DNA of 64,000 nt. It comes from Cupriavidus malaysiensis (lineage in GTDB: Bacteria; Pseudomonadota; Gammaproteobacteria; Burkholderiales; Burkholderiaceae). Position 1 is the first letter of the stretch; each line of letters opens with the position of its first letter. Where the stretch lies: positions 2,356,001 through 2,420,000 of the forward strand of contig NZ_CP017754.1 of assembly GCF_001854325.1 (NCBI RefSeq). The letters run 5' to 3'. This document shows positions 39,347-48,390 of the stretch, one piece after another. The translations under genes and the position numbers were made by a program. Below the pieces are notes generated by a model. The model did no database searches. It saw nothing but the letters and a program-made list of their open reading frames with translations, and had not been told where the DNA came from.

Positions 39347-41398
39347 ATGCAGCCGCCTTCCGGACCCGCCATGAGCAGCATCCTTCCCCCCAACGCCCGC
39401 CCGCGCATCTGGGCCATCGGCATCAGCCGCCTGTCGCGCGCCTTCGCCGACCTGATCCCCGCCTATGCCGGCCGGGCCGAGTTCCGCATCGTCGGCAAGG
39501 GCTACGAGGCCGCCGCCAGCGCCATCGTCCGCGAGGCACGCGAGGGCCGGCTCGACGCGGTGGTGGCGGGCGGCTCCAACGGCGCCTACCTGCGCCAGCA
39601 CGTCGACGTGCCGGTGGTGCTGGTCAAGGTGACCGGATTCGATGTGATGAGCGCGCTGGCCACGGCCCGCCGCATCTCGCCCCAGGTGGCGCTGGTGACG
39701 CATGCCTCGACCTACGCCGAGGTCGACGAGTTCGTGCGCGCCTTCTCGCTCTCGATCCCGGCCTACACCTACCTGACCGAAGACGACGCCACGGCGCGCG
39801 TCAAGGCCCTGCGCCAGGAAGGCATCAAGGTGGTGGTGGGGCCCGGCCTGGTCACCGACCTGGCTGACAAGCACGGCCTGGTGGGCGTGTTCCTGTACTC
39901 GGGGGTATCGGTGCGCGGTGCGCTGGAAGATGCCATCGAGGCTGCCCGGCTGCGCCGCATCGAGGCGGCCCGTCGCGACTATGTCAACACCATCCTGGCG
40001 CACCTGAACGAAGGCGTGGCCGCGGTCGACGCGGAAGGGCGCATCCAGTCCTTCAACCCGGCCATGGAGCGTTTCCTCGGCACGCCGGCCGGCAACGCGG
40101 TGGGACGCCGGCTGCAGCTGCTGGCGCCGGGCTTGTCGCTGGACGGTGTGATGCACAGCGGCGAAAAGGAGCTGGAGGCCATCCACAAGCTCGGCGACAA
40201 GATGGTGGTGGTCAACCGCATCCCCATCGCCGGCGAGGGCGGGGTGACCGGCGCGGTGCTGACCATCCAGGATGCCAATGCGATCCAGCGGGTCGACCGC
40301 AACCTGCGCTCGCGCAACCGCGCGCGGCCGGTCGGCGTGCGCTACAGCCTTGACGACCTGGCCGGCGCCTCGGCCGCCATGCAGCACCTGCGCGAGCTGG
40401 CGCGCCGCTACGCGGTGGTCGACTCCACCGTGCTGATCGGCGGCGAAAGCGGCACCGGCAAGGAAGTGCTGGCGCAAGGCATGCACGATGCCAGCCCGCG
40501 CCGTGCCTTTCCCTTCGTCGCGGTCAACTGCGCGGCCTTTCCGGAAGCCTTGCTCGAAAGCGAGCTGTTCGGCTACGAGGAGGGCGCTTTCACCGGCGCG
40601 CGGCGCGGCGGCAAGGCCGGCCTGTTCGAGTCGGCCCACAACGGCACGCTCTTTCTGGACGAGGTGGGCGACATGCCGCCTTCGCTGCAGACGAGGCTGC
40701 TGCGCGTGCTGCAGGAAAAGCAGGTGCTGCCGATCGGCGGGCTGGAGCCGGTGCCGGTCAATGTGCGGGTGATCGCCGCCACCCACCGCGACCTGGCCGC
40801 GATGGTGCGGGAAGGGGGCTTCCGCCAGGACTTGTACTACCGGCTCAATATCCTGCGCATCGAGATGCCGCCGCTGCGCGCGCGTGCCGGCGACCTGCCC
40901 GAACTGGCGGAACTGCTGTACCGCCGTGCCCAGGAGCGCCTGGGCCTGGCGCATCCGGGCGCGCTGCCCGCGCCGGTGCGGGCGCGCCTGGCGCACTACG
41001 GCTGGCCGGGCAATATCCGTGAGCTGGAGAACGTGACCGAGCGCATCGCCGTCCTGGTCGGCGGCCGCCGCCTGGCGGCCGGCGAACTGTTGCATGAGCT
41101 GCAGGGCGCGGTGCCCGAACTGTTCGCCGGGGTGGACGTGGCCGCCCGGTCCGGCGCCGCCGCGCCCGCCGTGCCGGTCGAGGCGCTGCCGCCCGCCGCG
41201 CCCGCGCGGGTGGAGCGTCAACGGCAGGCGCCGCCGCAGTCGCTGGCGGGCGTGGCGCGCGCCAGCCAGGCCGAGCATATCCGCCAGGTGCTGGCCCAGT
41301 GCGGCGGCAATCGCACGCAGGCCTGCCACCTGCTCGGCATCAGCCCGACCACGCTCTGGCGCCGCCTGCGCGACGCGCCGGCGGACGAGGCTGCCTAG
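39347..41398 (+). CDS. prpR: Sigma-54-dependent propionate regulator PrpR
   Basis: 683 residues. The N-terminal PrpR_N domain (about 20-195: FADLIPAYAGRAEFRIVGKGYEAA, VVAGGSNGAYLRQ, HASTYAEVDEF) senses 2-methylcitrate in characterised homologues. A PAS domain follows (about 205-310). The AAA+ domain (about 345-570) has Walker A GGESGTGKE, GAFTGA at residues 413-418 for sigma-54 contact, and FLDEVGD. A Fis-type helix-turn-helix ends the protein (GGNRTQACHLLGISPTTLWRRL). The start is uncertain: ATG at 39317 overlaps the palindrome and 39371 is also possible; 39347 is a compromise. Confidence 0.93.
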   Translation: MQPPSGPAMSSILPPNARPRIWAIGISRLSRAFADLIPAYAGRAEFRIVGKGYEAAASAIVREAREGRLDAVVAGGSNGAYLRQHVDVPVVLVKVTGFDVMSALATARRISPQVALVTHASTYAEVDEFVRAFSLSIPAYTYLTEDDATARVKALRQEGIKVVVGPGLVTDLADKHGLVGVFLYSGVSVRGALEDAIEAARLRRIEAARRDYVNTILAHLNEGVAAVDAEGRIQSFNPAMERFLGTPAGNAVGRRLQLLAPGLSLDGVMHSGEKELEAIHKLGDKMVVVNRIPIAGEGGVTGAVLTIQDANAIQRVDRNLRSRNRARPVGVRYSLDDLAGASAAMQHLRELARRYAVVDSTVLIGGESGTGKEVLAQGMHDASPRRAFPFVAVNCAAFPEALLESELFGYEEGAFTGARRGGKAGLFESAHNGTLFLDEVGDMPPSLQTRLLRVLQEKQVLPIGGLEPVPVNVRVIAATHRDLAAMVREGGFRQDLYYRLNILRIEMPPLRARAGDLPELAELLYRRAQERLGLAHPGALPAPVRARLAHYGWPGNIRELENVTERIAVLVGGRRLAAGELLHELQGAVPELFAGVDVAARSGAAAPAVPVEALPPAAPARVERQRQAPPQSLAGVARASQAEHIRQVLAQCGGNRTQACHLLGISPTTLWRRLRDAPADEAA

Positions 41399-41416
41399 GC
41401 TGCCTGGACCGCTGAC

Positions 41417-42418
41417 TCACCAATCCGGCGCGGCCCCGCTGGCCGGCGGCGGCTCGAGGCCCTTCGCGGCCAGCCATTCGGCATTGAACAGGCGGCCGAA
41501 GTACAGGTCGCCACGGTCGCACAGCAGGGTCACGATGGTGTGGCCGGGCCCCATCTGGCGCGCCAGCGCCACCGCCGCCGCCACATTGATGCCAGACGAG
41601 CCGCCGACGAACAGGCCTTCCTCGCGCAGCAGCCGATAGACCATGTCCACGCAGGCGCGGTCGTCGACGCGGATGGCGTCGTCGATCGGCGTGCCCTCCA
41701 GGTTGGCGGTGACGCGGCTCGAGCCGATGCCCTCGGTGATCGAGCTGCCTTCGACCTTGATTTCGTGGTGCTTGACGTAGTGGTAGAGCCCGCTGCCATG
41801 GGGGTCGGCCAGCACGATGCGCACATGCGGGCTGCGCTCCTTCAGGTAGCGCGCCACGCCGGCCAGGGTGCCGCCGGTGCCGGTGGCGCAGACAAAGGCG
41901 TGCAGGTGGCCGGCGGTGGCCTGCCAGATCTCGGGACCGGTGGTCTCGTAGTGGGCCTGGCGGTTGGCCAGGTTGTCAAACTGGTTGGCCCAGATGGCGT
42001 TCTCGATCTGCGCTGCGAGCCGCCCGGCGATCTTCTGGTAGTTGTCGGGGTCGGCATAGGGCTTGGCCGGCACGGCCCGCACCTCGGCGCCGAGCAGGCG
42101 CAGCCGCGCCATCTTCTCCGGCGACTGGGTGTCGGGAATCACCACGATGCAGCGGTAGCCGCGCGCCGCGCAGAGGTGGGCCAGGCCGATGCCGGTATTG
42201 CCGGCCGTGCCTTCCACCACGGTGCCGCCGGGGCGCAGCGTGCCGCGGTGCTCGGCGTCGCGCAGGATGTAGAGCGCGGCGCGGTCCTTGACCGAGCCGC
42301 CCGGATTGAGGAATTCCGCCTTGCCGAGGATATCGCAGCCGGTCTCGGCGCTGAGGCTTGCCAAGCGGATCAGCGGTGTATTGCCGATGGTGCCGACGAA
42401 GCCGTCCCTGACGCCCAT
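41417..42418 (-). CDS. PLP-dependent cysteine synthase family protein
   Basis: 333 residues, fold-type II. The N-terminus FVGTIGNTPLIRLASLS, PLP Lys44 in NPGGSVKDRAA, the substrate loop EGTAGNTGIGLA (where CysK has TSGNTG), and the phosphate-binding GTGGTLAG are visible. It makes L-cysteine from an activated serine (O-acetylserine or O-phosphoserine) and sulfide or another sulfur donor. The EGTAGNTG loop marks a subgroup distinct from CysK and CysM; substrate preference is unknown. There is a C-terminal extension of about 20 residues. No sulfur genes adjoin it. Confidence 0.88.
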   Translation of the reverse strand: MGVRDGFVGTIGNTPLIRLASLSAETGCDILGKAEFLNPGGSVKDRAALYILRDAEHRGTLRPGGTVVEGTAGNTGIGLAHLCAARGYRCIVVIPDTQSPEKMARLRLLGAEVRAVPAKPYADPDNYQKIAGRLAAQIENAIWANQFDNLANRQAHYETTGPEIWQATAGHLHAFVCATGTGGTLAGVARYLKERSPHVRIVLADPHGSGLYHYVKHHEIKVEGSSITEGIGSSRVTANLEGTPIDDAIRVDDRACVDMVYRLLREEGLFVGGSSGINVAAAVALARQMGPGHTIVTLLCDRGDLYFGRLFNAEWLAAKGLEPPPASGAAPDW

Positions 42419-42565
42419 GATGCACTCCCGGGCACGCCCGATGCGCGCCGTCCTCAGTGTGTGATAGGCGGCGGACCGGGCCTTGACAAGGGCGAGGTGG
42501 CGCGGGCGGGTGCCTGGGAGAGACGACGTGCGGAGGAAAGGCGGCGCGCGGCGGGCGGGCCTGCC

Positions 42566-42859
42566 TCAGGCGGCCTGCAGCCAGCGGAAATGGATGTCGC
42601 CATCCAGGTAGTCGTCGCGCATGGCGTGGAAGTCACGCACATACTCGCTGTTCAGGTGGGATTCGAGCGCCCGCTTGGAATCCCACACCATGTAGAGCAC
42701 GAAGACTTCGTGGTCTTCCGCGTCCTGGCCGACGTGGTAGCGCAGGCAACCGGGTTCGCTGGCCCCGCGCTGGCGCATCGAGGTCAGCTTGTCGACCAGC
42801 ACTTCCCGGCGGTTGGCCTTGGCGCGGGCGATACCGACGAGCGTATAGGTTCCGGACAT
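42566..42859 (-). CDS. Antibiotic biosynthesis monooxygenase (ABM) domain protein
   Basis: 97 residues, single ABM ferredoxin-like domain. It begins YTLVGIARAKANRREVLVDKL, continues with EPGCLRYHVGQDAEDHEVFVLY, and has the conserved W and H of MVWDSKRALESHLNSEYVRDF. YgiN-like members act on quinols; many are uncharacterised. Works as a dimer without a cofactor in the family. It stands alone, 148 bp from the cysteine synthase gene on the same strand. Confidence 0.85.
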   Translation of the reverse strand: MSGTYTLVGIARAKANRREVLVDKLTSMRQRGASEPGCLRYHVGQDAEDHEVFVLYMVWDSKRALESHLNSEYVRDFHAMRDDYLDGDIHFRWLQAA

Positions 42860-43029
42860 GGTGGGTCAGCGGGCTATCCAATCTCAGGGCGGCCGATTGT
42901 AGCGCCGCCGCCGCCTGCCGGTCCAATGCCCGAGGCCGGCGAACGGACATTGTGCAGAGCGCCTTGACAAGGCGCCGGCGCGGCGTTCCGGCACCGGAGT
43001 GCCGTCGGCGCCGCAGCGGGGGTGGCGGC

Positions 43030-43175
43030 GCGGGCCCTCTCAGGCCGCTTCCATCCACCGTGACGCAGGCCTGGCGGATGAAGGCGCCGTAGTGCGTGCG
43101 ATCGGCGCGCTGGCGCTCGGCGAAGGCGCCGACAGGCATCGGCGCCAGGGCATCCTGCCGGAGCCCGCCGGACGC
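43030..43175 (-). pseudogene. Possible C-terminal remnant of a Bug-type substrate-binding protein
   Basis: In the 474-bp gap before the HD-GYP gene, one minus-strand frame reads LRQDALAPMPVGAFAERQRADRTHYGAFIRQACVTVDGS in two adjacent pieces. This resembles the end of tripartite-tricarboxylate (Bug) binding proteins, which finish with a helix containing R-x-D-x3-Y/W and an A-G-I-like strand. No start, signal peptide or body of the gene is present. The rest of 42860-43333 shows nothing recognisable. The assignment is tentative. Confidence 0.35.
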
Positions 43176-43333
43176 GGCTGGAGCCGCTGCGGCACGTTAC
43201 CGCTTGAAGTGCCGCGCCCCACCGCGCCGCCGCGCTTGCGAGGCTAAAGACCGCATGCATCCTGCCGTTAATCGAGACCGGCGAAAACCACATGAAATGC
43301 CGGTTTGCCAGCAGATAGCCTAGGGGAGCATGC

Positions 43334-44581
43334 ATGCTGAAACGGATCAGGGCGGAGCAGTTGGGGGTCGGGATGTTCGTCGCCAGGCTCGGCGGCCCGT
43401 GGATCAACCATCCATTCTGGCGCTCGCGCTTCCTGATCACCGAGGAAGATCAGATCCAGCAGATCGTCGGCGCGGGCGTGCAGGACGTCTGGATCGATAT
43501 CCTCAAGGGGCGCAACGTGACGGCCGCCGAAGCACCGCCACCGCCACCGCCGACGCCGGTGACGGCGCCGGTGACGGGCGGCGAGAGCAGGGCGGTGCCA
43601 CTGGAAGCCGAACTGGCGCGGGCACGCGAGATCGTCGCCAACGGCAAGTCCGTGGTCGGCTCCATGTTCGCCGCGGCGCGCATGGGCAAGGTGATGGAAG
43701 TGAGCGGCGCGCTGCTGCTGGTCGATTCGGCCTCCAGTTCGCTGTCGCGCCACGCGCAGGCGCTGATCGCGCTCGCCCGGCTCAAGACCAGGCATGACTA
43801 CACCTATCTGCACTCCTTCGCCGTCTGCGCCCTGATGATCGCCACCGGCCGCGCGCTGGGCCTGCCGGATGCCGAAGTGCGCCAGCTCGGCCTGGGCGGA
43901 CTGGTGCACGACATCGGCAAGGTCGCCGTGCCGGACACCATCCTGAACAAGACCGCGGCGATGACGGCGGCCGAGGAGGAGACCATGCGCCGCCATCCAT
44001 CCGCAGGCTACCGCATCCTCAACGAGGCGCGGCTCTACACCCACATCCCGCTCGACGTCTGCATCCATCACCACGAGCGGGTCGACGGCCGGGGTTATCC
44101 TTTTGGCCTAGCCGCCCATGAGATCAGCCTGCACGCCAAGATTGCCGCGGTCTGCGACACCTACGATTCGCTGACCTCCAACCATCCCGGCCACCAGGCC
44201 TGGTCTCCGGCCCGCGCGATGGAGTACATCGCGGTGCGGGTCGATACCTTGTTCGACCGTACCGCCTTCCAGGCCTTTGCACGCTCGGTCGGCATCTATC
44301 CGGTCGGCACCGTGCTGCGCCTGGCGTCGAACCGGCTGGCCGTCGTGTGTGAGCAGAACCCCGCGGCACCGCTGCAGCCGGGCGCCATCGTCTTCCACTC
44401 GATCGCCGACGCGGCACCGCTGCCGGCGGAGCGCATCGAGCTGATCGACGGCAACGACAGCGTGCTGGCCTTCGAGAATGCGCGCGATTGGGGCTACACC
44501 GACGAGCAGATGCTGGCGCTGTGCGCCGATCCCGCGGGCGGCGCGCTGGGGCGCGAGCTGGCCGAGATCGCCGGGGGCTGA
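43334..44581 (+). CDS. HD-GYP cyclic di-GMP phosphodiesterase with DUF3391
   Basis: 415 residues. The N-terminal DUF3391 domain (about 1-130; IRAEQLGVGMFVARLGGPWINHPFW) is followed by a Pro-rich linker (PPPPPPTP). The HD-GYP domain (about 150-330) has His192/Asp193 in LVHDIGKVAVPD, HPSAGYRIL, HHHERVDGRGYP (the GYP motif is GRGYP) and CDTYDSLTSN. All metal ligands are present, so it should hydrolyse cyclic di-GMP to pGpG or GMP. A beta-rich tail (about 335-415) follows. An aggggagc ribosome binding site precedes the ATG. It is the only intact c-di-GMP hydrolase in a window with three cyclases. Confidence 0.93.
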   Translation: MLKRIRAEQLGVGMFVARLGGPWINHPFWRSRFLITEEDQIQQIVGAGVQDVWIDILKGRNVTAAEAPPPPPPTPVTAPVTGGESRAVPLEAELARAREIVANGKSVVGSMFAAARMGKVMEVSGALLLVDSASSSLSRHAQALIALARLKTRHDYTYLHSFAVCALMIATGRALGLPDAEVRQLGLGGLVHDIGKVAVPDTILNKTAAMTAAEEETMRRHPSAGYRILNEARLYTHIPLDVCIHHHERVDGRGYPFGLAAHEISLHAKIAAVCDTYDSLTSNHPGHQAWSPARAMEYIAVRVDTLFDRTAFQAFARSVGIYPVGTVLRLASNRLAVVCEQNPAAPLQPGAIVFHSIADAAPLPAERIELIDGNDSVLAFENARDWGYTDEQMLALCADPAGGALGRELAEIAGG

Positions 44582-45521
44582 CGTCCGGGGTCCACGAACT
44601 TATGATGCGGGGCACCGGCGTCCCACCGCCATCATCGGCGTCGCCCCTGCGGATGGGCAGGCGCGTCTGGCCTCCCGCATCATGACCGGCGTGTGACAGG
44701 CACAGGGGCAGGGCCGCTGCCGTGCCGCGTGCCGGGACGGCGGCCCGCGCTCCCTCGGGCTGGCGGGCCCGCCGCAGCGCGGGCGCGACGGGTGCGCGCG
44801 CGAGAACTTTTCCCCACCAAAGCGTGGCACCTACCGAAGCAGGGTAACGCCGGATTCCCCGGCACTCAATAATCCACACCAGCAAGCGTTGACCCCTTGC
44901 TACTTCCCGGTAGGGTGTAGGCACTCCCCGCGCCTACACCCTCTTTTTTCGCGGTGATCGCACCTTTCTCACCTGGTGCGCGAAGACCGCGCGGAAGACT
45001 GCCGCTACGCGCTGCGGGCGGCATTGGCACGGATCGACGCCGTCTTGTCTCGTGCGCATTCTCTCGCTGACCTACCCCGCTTGAGAAGGGAAAAGGTGCG
45101 GGCATCGATCCCCCAAAAGAGGGGAGCGATGAAATCTATTCTCACGCAGAATCTTCGACCGCCTAGCAAGTGTTTCGCGCATACGCGATCCGTTACGCGA
45201 TCAGTCGATTCGGATCCTGGTCCCGCGCCGGCAGCGGTCCGGCGCCGTCCTCCCTGGGATTCACCGATGCGGATCGACTGGTTCCAGGCTTTCCCCGCCA
45301 TCGGCGAAGGGATTTCCGGCGCGGCCTGCCGCCGCCCCCGCCAGGGCGCACTGCGGATATCGCGGAGTTTGGGATTGCCAGCGAATGCTGCTTGTTCTTG
45401 TTGCCGTTCTACCCATCATTGTTGTGCCGATGCATTTGCGGGTATCTCACCGCCCGCGGCGCAGCCGGGGCCTTGGGTTCCGATGCGAGGGCATCTCAAG
45501 TTCCACCAAGCGGTAAAAGGT
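44582..45521. other. Gene-poor 940-bp region
   Basis: No convincing gene is seen. It holds a strong terminator (44912-44949) with a second hairpin before it, listed separately. Frames that run through to the downstream gene have no protein-like content. The GC content is uneven: 44590-44830 is very GC-rich, while 45360-45620 is markedly AT-rich. On the minus strand a short frame ends AYTLPGSSKGSTLAGVDY, with no identifiable origin. The composition and lack of genes suggest a site of past insertion or deletion. Confidence 0.6.
44881..44949 (+). ncRNA. Candidate small RNA 3' end with terminator
   Basis: The terminator has an 11-bp perfect stem (44912-44922 with 44932-44942) and six T residues (44944-44949). 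It is preceded by a smaller hairpin (agcaag 44881-44886 with cttgct 44896-44901). The nearest upstream gene ends 330 bp earlier, too far for an ordinary gene terminator, so a separate short transcript ending here is plausible. No clear promoter was located. The 3' structure is certain; the RNA gene is inferred. Confidence 0.4.
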
Positions 45522-46298
45522 ATGGAAATAGAACAGAAGATAATATTCTCTGGTGAGCAATTGGATGTTTATTTTGCTTCTTATGTGGGTATGGAAGGGG
45601 GTAATCCCGCTGCGGCGATCTGGTTTTGCGATAGCACACCGCATCCCTGGACCGAATCGCTGCTGGCACCGCTGATTCCACGGCGGCATCCCGGCGCATG
45701 GGATGCCGCATTCCGCGCGACTAACCGCGAAGCCATGGAACGCTGGCAGTCGCACCAGAAGGTGGCGCGCATCATGTGCGCCGCGCGCACCCAGGTCCTG
45801 GGCCCGTCCCGAGAAATCAGCAGTTGGCAGGACTACTACGCCAACCATCTCTATGCACCGGGTGGCGCCGAATTCAAGCTGAGCCTGTTCCCGTTGCCGG
45901 CTCATCTGGTCGGCGACCAGCCCTGGTCGAAGGCCTTCCGCGGACAGCCCGAACTCGTGCCCAAGCAGCGCTACCTGGAGCGCTGCCGCAACGGCGGGCG
46001 TTTCCGCTTCATCAGCGAGATCCGGCGACGCTGGCGGCCCAAGCTCGTGGTCTGCCTGGGCGAGCGGCACCGTGAGGATTATGTGCGCGCCTTCGGCCTC
46101 GAGCGCGCCAGCGCACGCGACTACGTGCTGCAGCCCGCCGACCTGGCCAAGACCTTGCGCCTGTTCGAGGCCGACGGCACCACCTGGGTGATCTGTCCGG
46201 CGCTGGCGGGCGCGTCGGGGCTGACCTCGGATGTGCTGCTCGAGGCCATGGGCCGCTATATCGCGCGCTGGCTCGAGCCGGGCGATTTTCCGAACTGA
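45522..46298 (+). CDS. Unrecognised protein
   Basis: 258 residues. The ATG at 45522 has an aaaagg ribosome binding site; an in-frame extension to 45129 exists but is Arg/Ser/Cys-rich and unlike protein. The sequence contains AAAIWFCDSTPHPWTESLLA, CAARTQVLGPSREISSWQDYY, KLSLFPLPAH, PKLVVCLGERHREDYVRAFGL and WVICPALAGASGL. The arrangement (early hydrophobic strand, later VVCLGERH, late Pro/Ala loop) recalls uracil-DNA-glycosylase-fold proteins, but the catalytic motifs cannot be identified, so no function is given. The first 100 bp are AT-rich compared with the rest of the gene. Confidence 0.7.
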   Translation: MEIEQKIIFSGEQLDVYFASYVGMEGGNPAAAIWFCDSTPHPWTESLLAPLIPRRHPGAWDAAFRATNREAMERWQSHQKVARIMCAARTQVLGPSREISSWQDYYANHLYAPGGAEFKLSLFPLPAHLVGDQPWSKAFRGQPELVPKQRYLERCRNGGRFRFISEIRRRWRPKLVVCLGERHREDYVRAFGLERASARDYVLQPADLAKTLRLFEADGTTWVICPALAGASGLTSDVLLEAMGRYIARWLEPGDFPN

Positions 46299-46355
46299 CG
46301 GCCGAACGGCGGCCGGCCCCGGCTCGCGGGACTGTCCGCCGCCGGCGCGCTGCGC

Positions 46356-46811
46356 TCAGTCGGGGGCTTCGCTGCGGATCAGCAGCACGGGCTTGCCGCT
46401 CTTGTGCAGTACGCCTTCGGCCACGCTGCCCATCACCAGGCGCTTCACGCCGCGTCGGCCGTGGGTGCCGAGCACCAGCAGGTCGGCATCCCAGCGCACA
46501 GCCTCCTGGATGATGGTGTCGGAAATCATGCCGGGACCCACCGGCTTGTCGATCAGCCTGGTGCTGTGGCGCACGCCCTCGGCGGCAAGGCGCGCCGCGG
46601 CAGCCGACAGCGCTTCGTTGCCGGCAGCCATGATGCTGTCCATGATCTTGGACGGGTCGAAGTAGCCGACGTCGAAGAACAGATCGCTGTTGTCGGCGAT
46701 GAAGATCGCCTCGACCTCGGCGCCGGTGGCCTTGGCGACCGTGATGGCCTGGCTCAGGGCCAGATCCGAGGAACGGCTGCCGTCGACGGCAAGCAGGATG
46801 CGCTGGTACAT
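46356..46811 (-). CDS. Universal stress protein (UspA family)
   Basis: 151 residues. YQRILLAVDGSRSSDLALSQA at the start and the ATP-binding motif G-x2-G-x9-G-S (GTHG...GSVAE) near the C-terminus mark it as an ATP-binding Usp. Usp proteins of this type are often induced in low oxygen under FNR-type control. A ggaga ribosome binding site precedes the ATG. It lies 157 bp downstream of phaB on the same strand and probably belongs to the phasin-phaB transcript driven by the FNR box at 48377. Confidence 0.93.
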   Translation of the reverse strand: MYQRILLAVDGSRSSDLALSQAITVAKATGAEVEAIFIADNSDLFFDVGYFDPSKIMDSIMAAGNEALSAAAARLAAEGVRHSTRLIDKPVGPGMISDTIIQEAVRWDADLLVLGTHGRRGVKRLVMGSVAEGVLHKSGKPVLLIRSEAPD

Positions 46812-46968
46812 GGCAAGTCTCCAGGAAACGGGCAGGTTGTTGGGGGCGGGGCATCCCCGTGCCCCAAGGTTAGGTGATCGGGCGGCTGGCACATTGATGC
46901 CCGTCAAGACCGGCGGGGCCCGCCCGGGCGGACAAGCGCTTGCGCCGGCGAGATGCCGGCGCGTGCGG

Positions 46969-47724
46969 TCATTGCATATGCTGGCCGCCGTTGATGGCGA
47001 TATTGGCGCCGGTCACGTAACCGGCGTCATCGGAGCACAGGTAGGCGATCAACGCCGCCACTTCGTCCGGGCGCCCCAGGCGCCCGACCGGGATCTGCGG
47101 CAGGATCTTGGCCTGCAGGATCTCGGCCGGCACATCGGTCACCATCTTGGTCGCCAGGTAGCCCGGTGACACCGTGTTGACGGTCACCCCCTTGCCGGCC
47201 AGTTCCAGCGCCAGGGATTTCGTGAAGCCATGCATGCCCGCCTTGGCCGCGGCGTAGTTGGCCTGGCCGAAGGCACCCTTGGAACCGTTGACCGAAGAGA
47301 TATTGATGATCCGTCCCCAGCCGCGTGTGCTCATGCCGTCGGTGAAGGGCTTGGTCATATGGAAGACCGAATCCAGGTCGGTGCGCAGCACGTCGTCCCA
47401 CTCCGCCTTCTCCATGCGCTTGAAGGTCCGGTCGCGCGTGATGCCGGCATTGTTGACGAGGATGTCGACCGTGCCGAAGCGCGCCAGGATCTCGCTGGCG
47501 CAGCGCTGGCAGTCGTCATAGTCGGCCACGTCGACACCGAAGGCGGCGAAGTCGCGGCCCTCCGCGCGCTGGCCGTCCAGCCACGCCTGCACGTGATCGT
47601 TGCCGGGCGAGTGGGTCACGATGACGCGGTGGCCGGCGGCATGCAGGCGGGCGGCGATGGCCTCGCCGAGGCCGCCCATGCCGCCCGTCACCAGGGCGAT
47701 ACGCGCATTCCGCTCATTCGCCAC
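46969..47724 (-). CDS. phaB: Acetoacetyl-CoA reductase (PhaB-like SDR)
   Basis: 251 residues, short-chain dehydrogenase. It reduces acetoacetyl-CoA to (R)-3-hydroxybutyryl-CoA with NADPH for polyhydroxybutyrate synthesis. The cofactor motif is VTGGMGGLGEAIA, the catalytic Ser/Tyr/Lys are in ISSVNGSKGAFGQANYAAAKAG, and SPGYLATKMV and GYVTGANIAINGGQHMQ match PhaB proteins closely. The start is GTG at 47724 with an aaggag ribosome binding site; it overlaps the end of the phasin gene by 11 bp, so translation is coupled. It is probably a second, oxygen-responsive phaB copy, as no phaC or phaA is nearby. Confidence 0.92.
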   Translation of the reverse strand: MANERNARIALVTGGMGGLGEAIAARLHAAGHRVIVTHSPGNDHVQAWLDGQRAEGRDFAAFGVDVADYDDCQRCASEILARFGTVDILVNNAGITRDRTFKRMEKAEWDDVLRTDLDSVFHMTKPFTDGMSTRGWGRIINISSVNGSKGAFGQANYAAAKAGMHGFTKSLALELAGKGVTVNTVSPGYLATKMVTDVPAEILQAKILPQIPVGRLGRPDEVAALIAYLCSDDAGYVTGANIAINGGQHMQ

Positions 47725-48235
47725 GGCGGCTCCTTGCGCGCGCCGCCGCTTCGTGGCCGGCCGCGCCGTTGCCATGCGCCGCGTTCGGCTGCAGGAAGGC
47801 ATTGGTCAGCACCGAATTGAACTGGCCGAAGCGGTCGAACCACTCCTGCACCGGCGCGGGCATCGGCATCGCGAACTGCGGGCCGGCGGTGGCATTGCCC
47901 TGCAGTTTCTGCCAGCTATCGCCGGCTTCGCGCAGATGCTCGGCCAGTTCGGCCTGGTTGTGGCTGGCCAGCGCCGTGTATTCCTCGCAGAGGCGCGTGT
48001 ACTGCTCGGTCTGCTGGCGCATCAGCGCCGCCGGCAGCGCCGCCAGGTCGGCGACGGTGCCGGCGTGCGATACCTCGTTGACGATTTCCTTCGAGCCGGC
48101 GATGGCCTGGTCGACCGCCTTGAGCTGGAACGCCAGCAGGCGCTGCTGGCGCTCCAGCATCAGCAGGGTGCCGCGTAGCGCAGCCTGCATGCCGGTGCGG
48201 AATACTTCCAAGGGAATGTCGTTGGGATTTGCCAT
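47714..48235 (-). CDS. Phasin family protein
   Basis: 173 residues. PLEVFRTGMQAALRGTLLMLERQQRLLAFQLKAVDQAIAG and EQYTRLCEEYTALASHNQAELAEHLREA (given in part) are long amphipathic helices typical of Phasin_2-type proteins that coat polyhydroxyalkanoate granules. PAPVQEWFDRFGQFN follows. The C-terminus is a basic Ala/Arg/His tail overlapping phaB. An aggagg ribosome binding site precedes the ATG. It is the first gene of the phasin-phaB-usp unit, with its own class II FNR promoter. Confidence 0.88.
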   Translation of the reverse strand: MANPNDIPLEVFRTGMQAALRGTLLMLERQQRLLAFQLKAVDQAIAGSKEIVNEVSHAGTVADLAALPAALMRQQTEQYTRLCEEYTALASHNQAELAEHLREAGDSWQKLQGNATAGPQFAMPMPAPVQEWFDRFGQFNSVLTNAFLQPNAAHGNGAAGHEAAARARSRRGE

Positions 48236-48349
48236 GGAGGCCTCCTGGTTGGCTTGGCGACGTGGACGGGGCATTGCGCGGCGGCGATGCCGCCGTGGCG
48301 CATGGCCGCATGCCCCGGAGGGCGCGGGCCGCGTGGTAAGGAATGACTC

Positions 48350-48390
48350 ATTCTAGGCAGTGTGGCCGGCGGCGGATTGATACGTATCAA
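48350..48390 (-). promoter_or_regulatory. FNR-dependent promoter of the phasin-phaB-usp operon
   Basis: A perfect FNR/Anr box TTGAT-acgt-ATCAA at 48377-48390 and a -10 element TAGAAT (minus strand, 48350-48355). The predicted transcription start near 48343 puts the box centre at about -41, the class II activator position. Confidence 0.85.

Noticed and set aside
44889..44920. MerR-type promoter (TTGACC with a downstream TAGGGT dyad)
   Set aside because: The spacing is 16 bp rather than 19-20 bp, and the TAGGGT belongs to the stem of a strong terminator.
45129..45521. N-terminal extension of the protein starting at 45522
   Set aside because: The in-frame extension is rich in Arg, Ser, Cys and Pro with no protein-like pattern; a good ribosome binding site lies directly before 45522.
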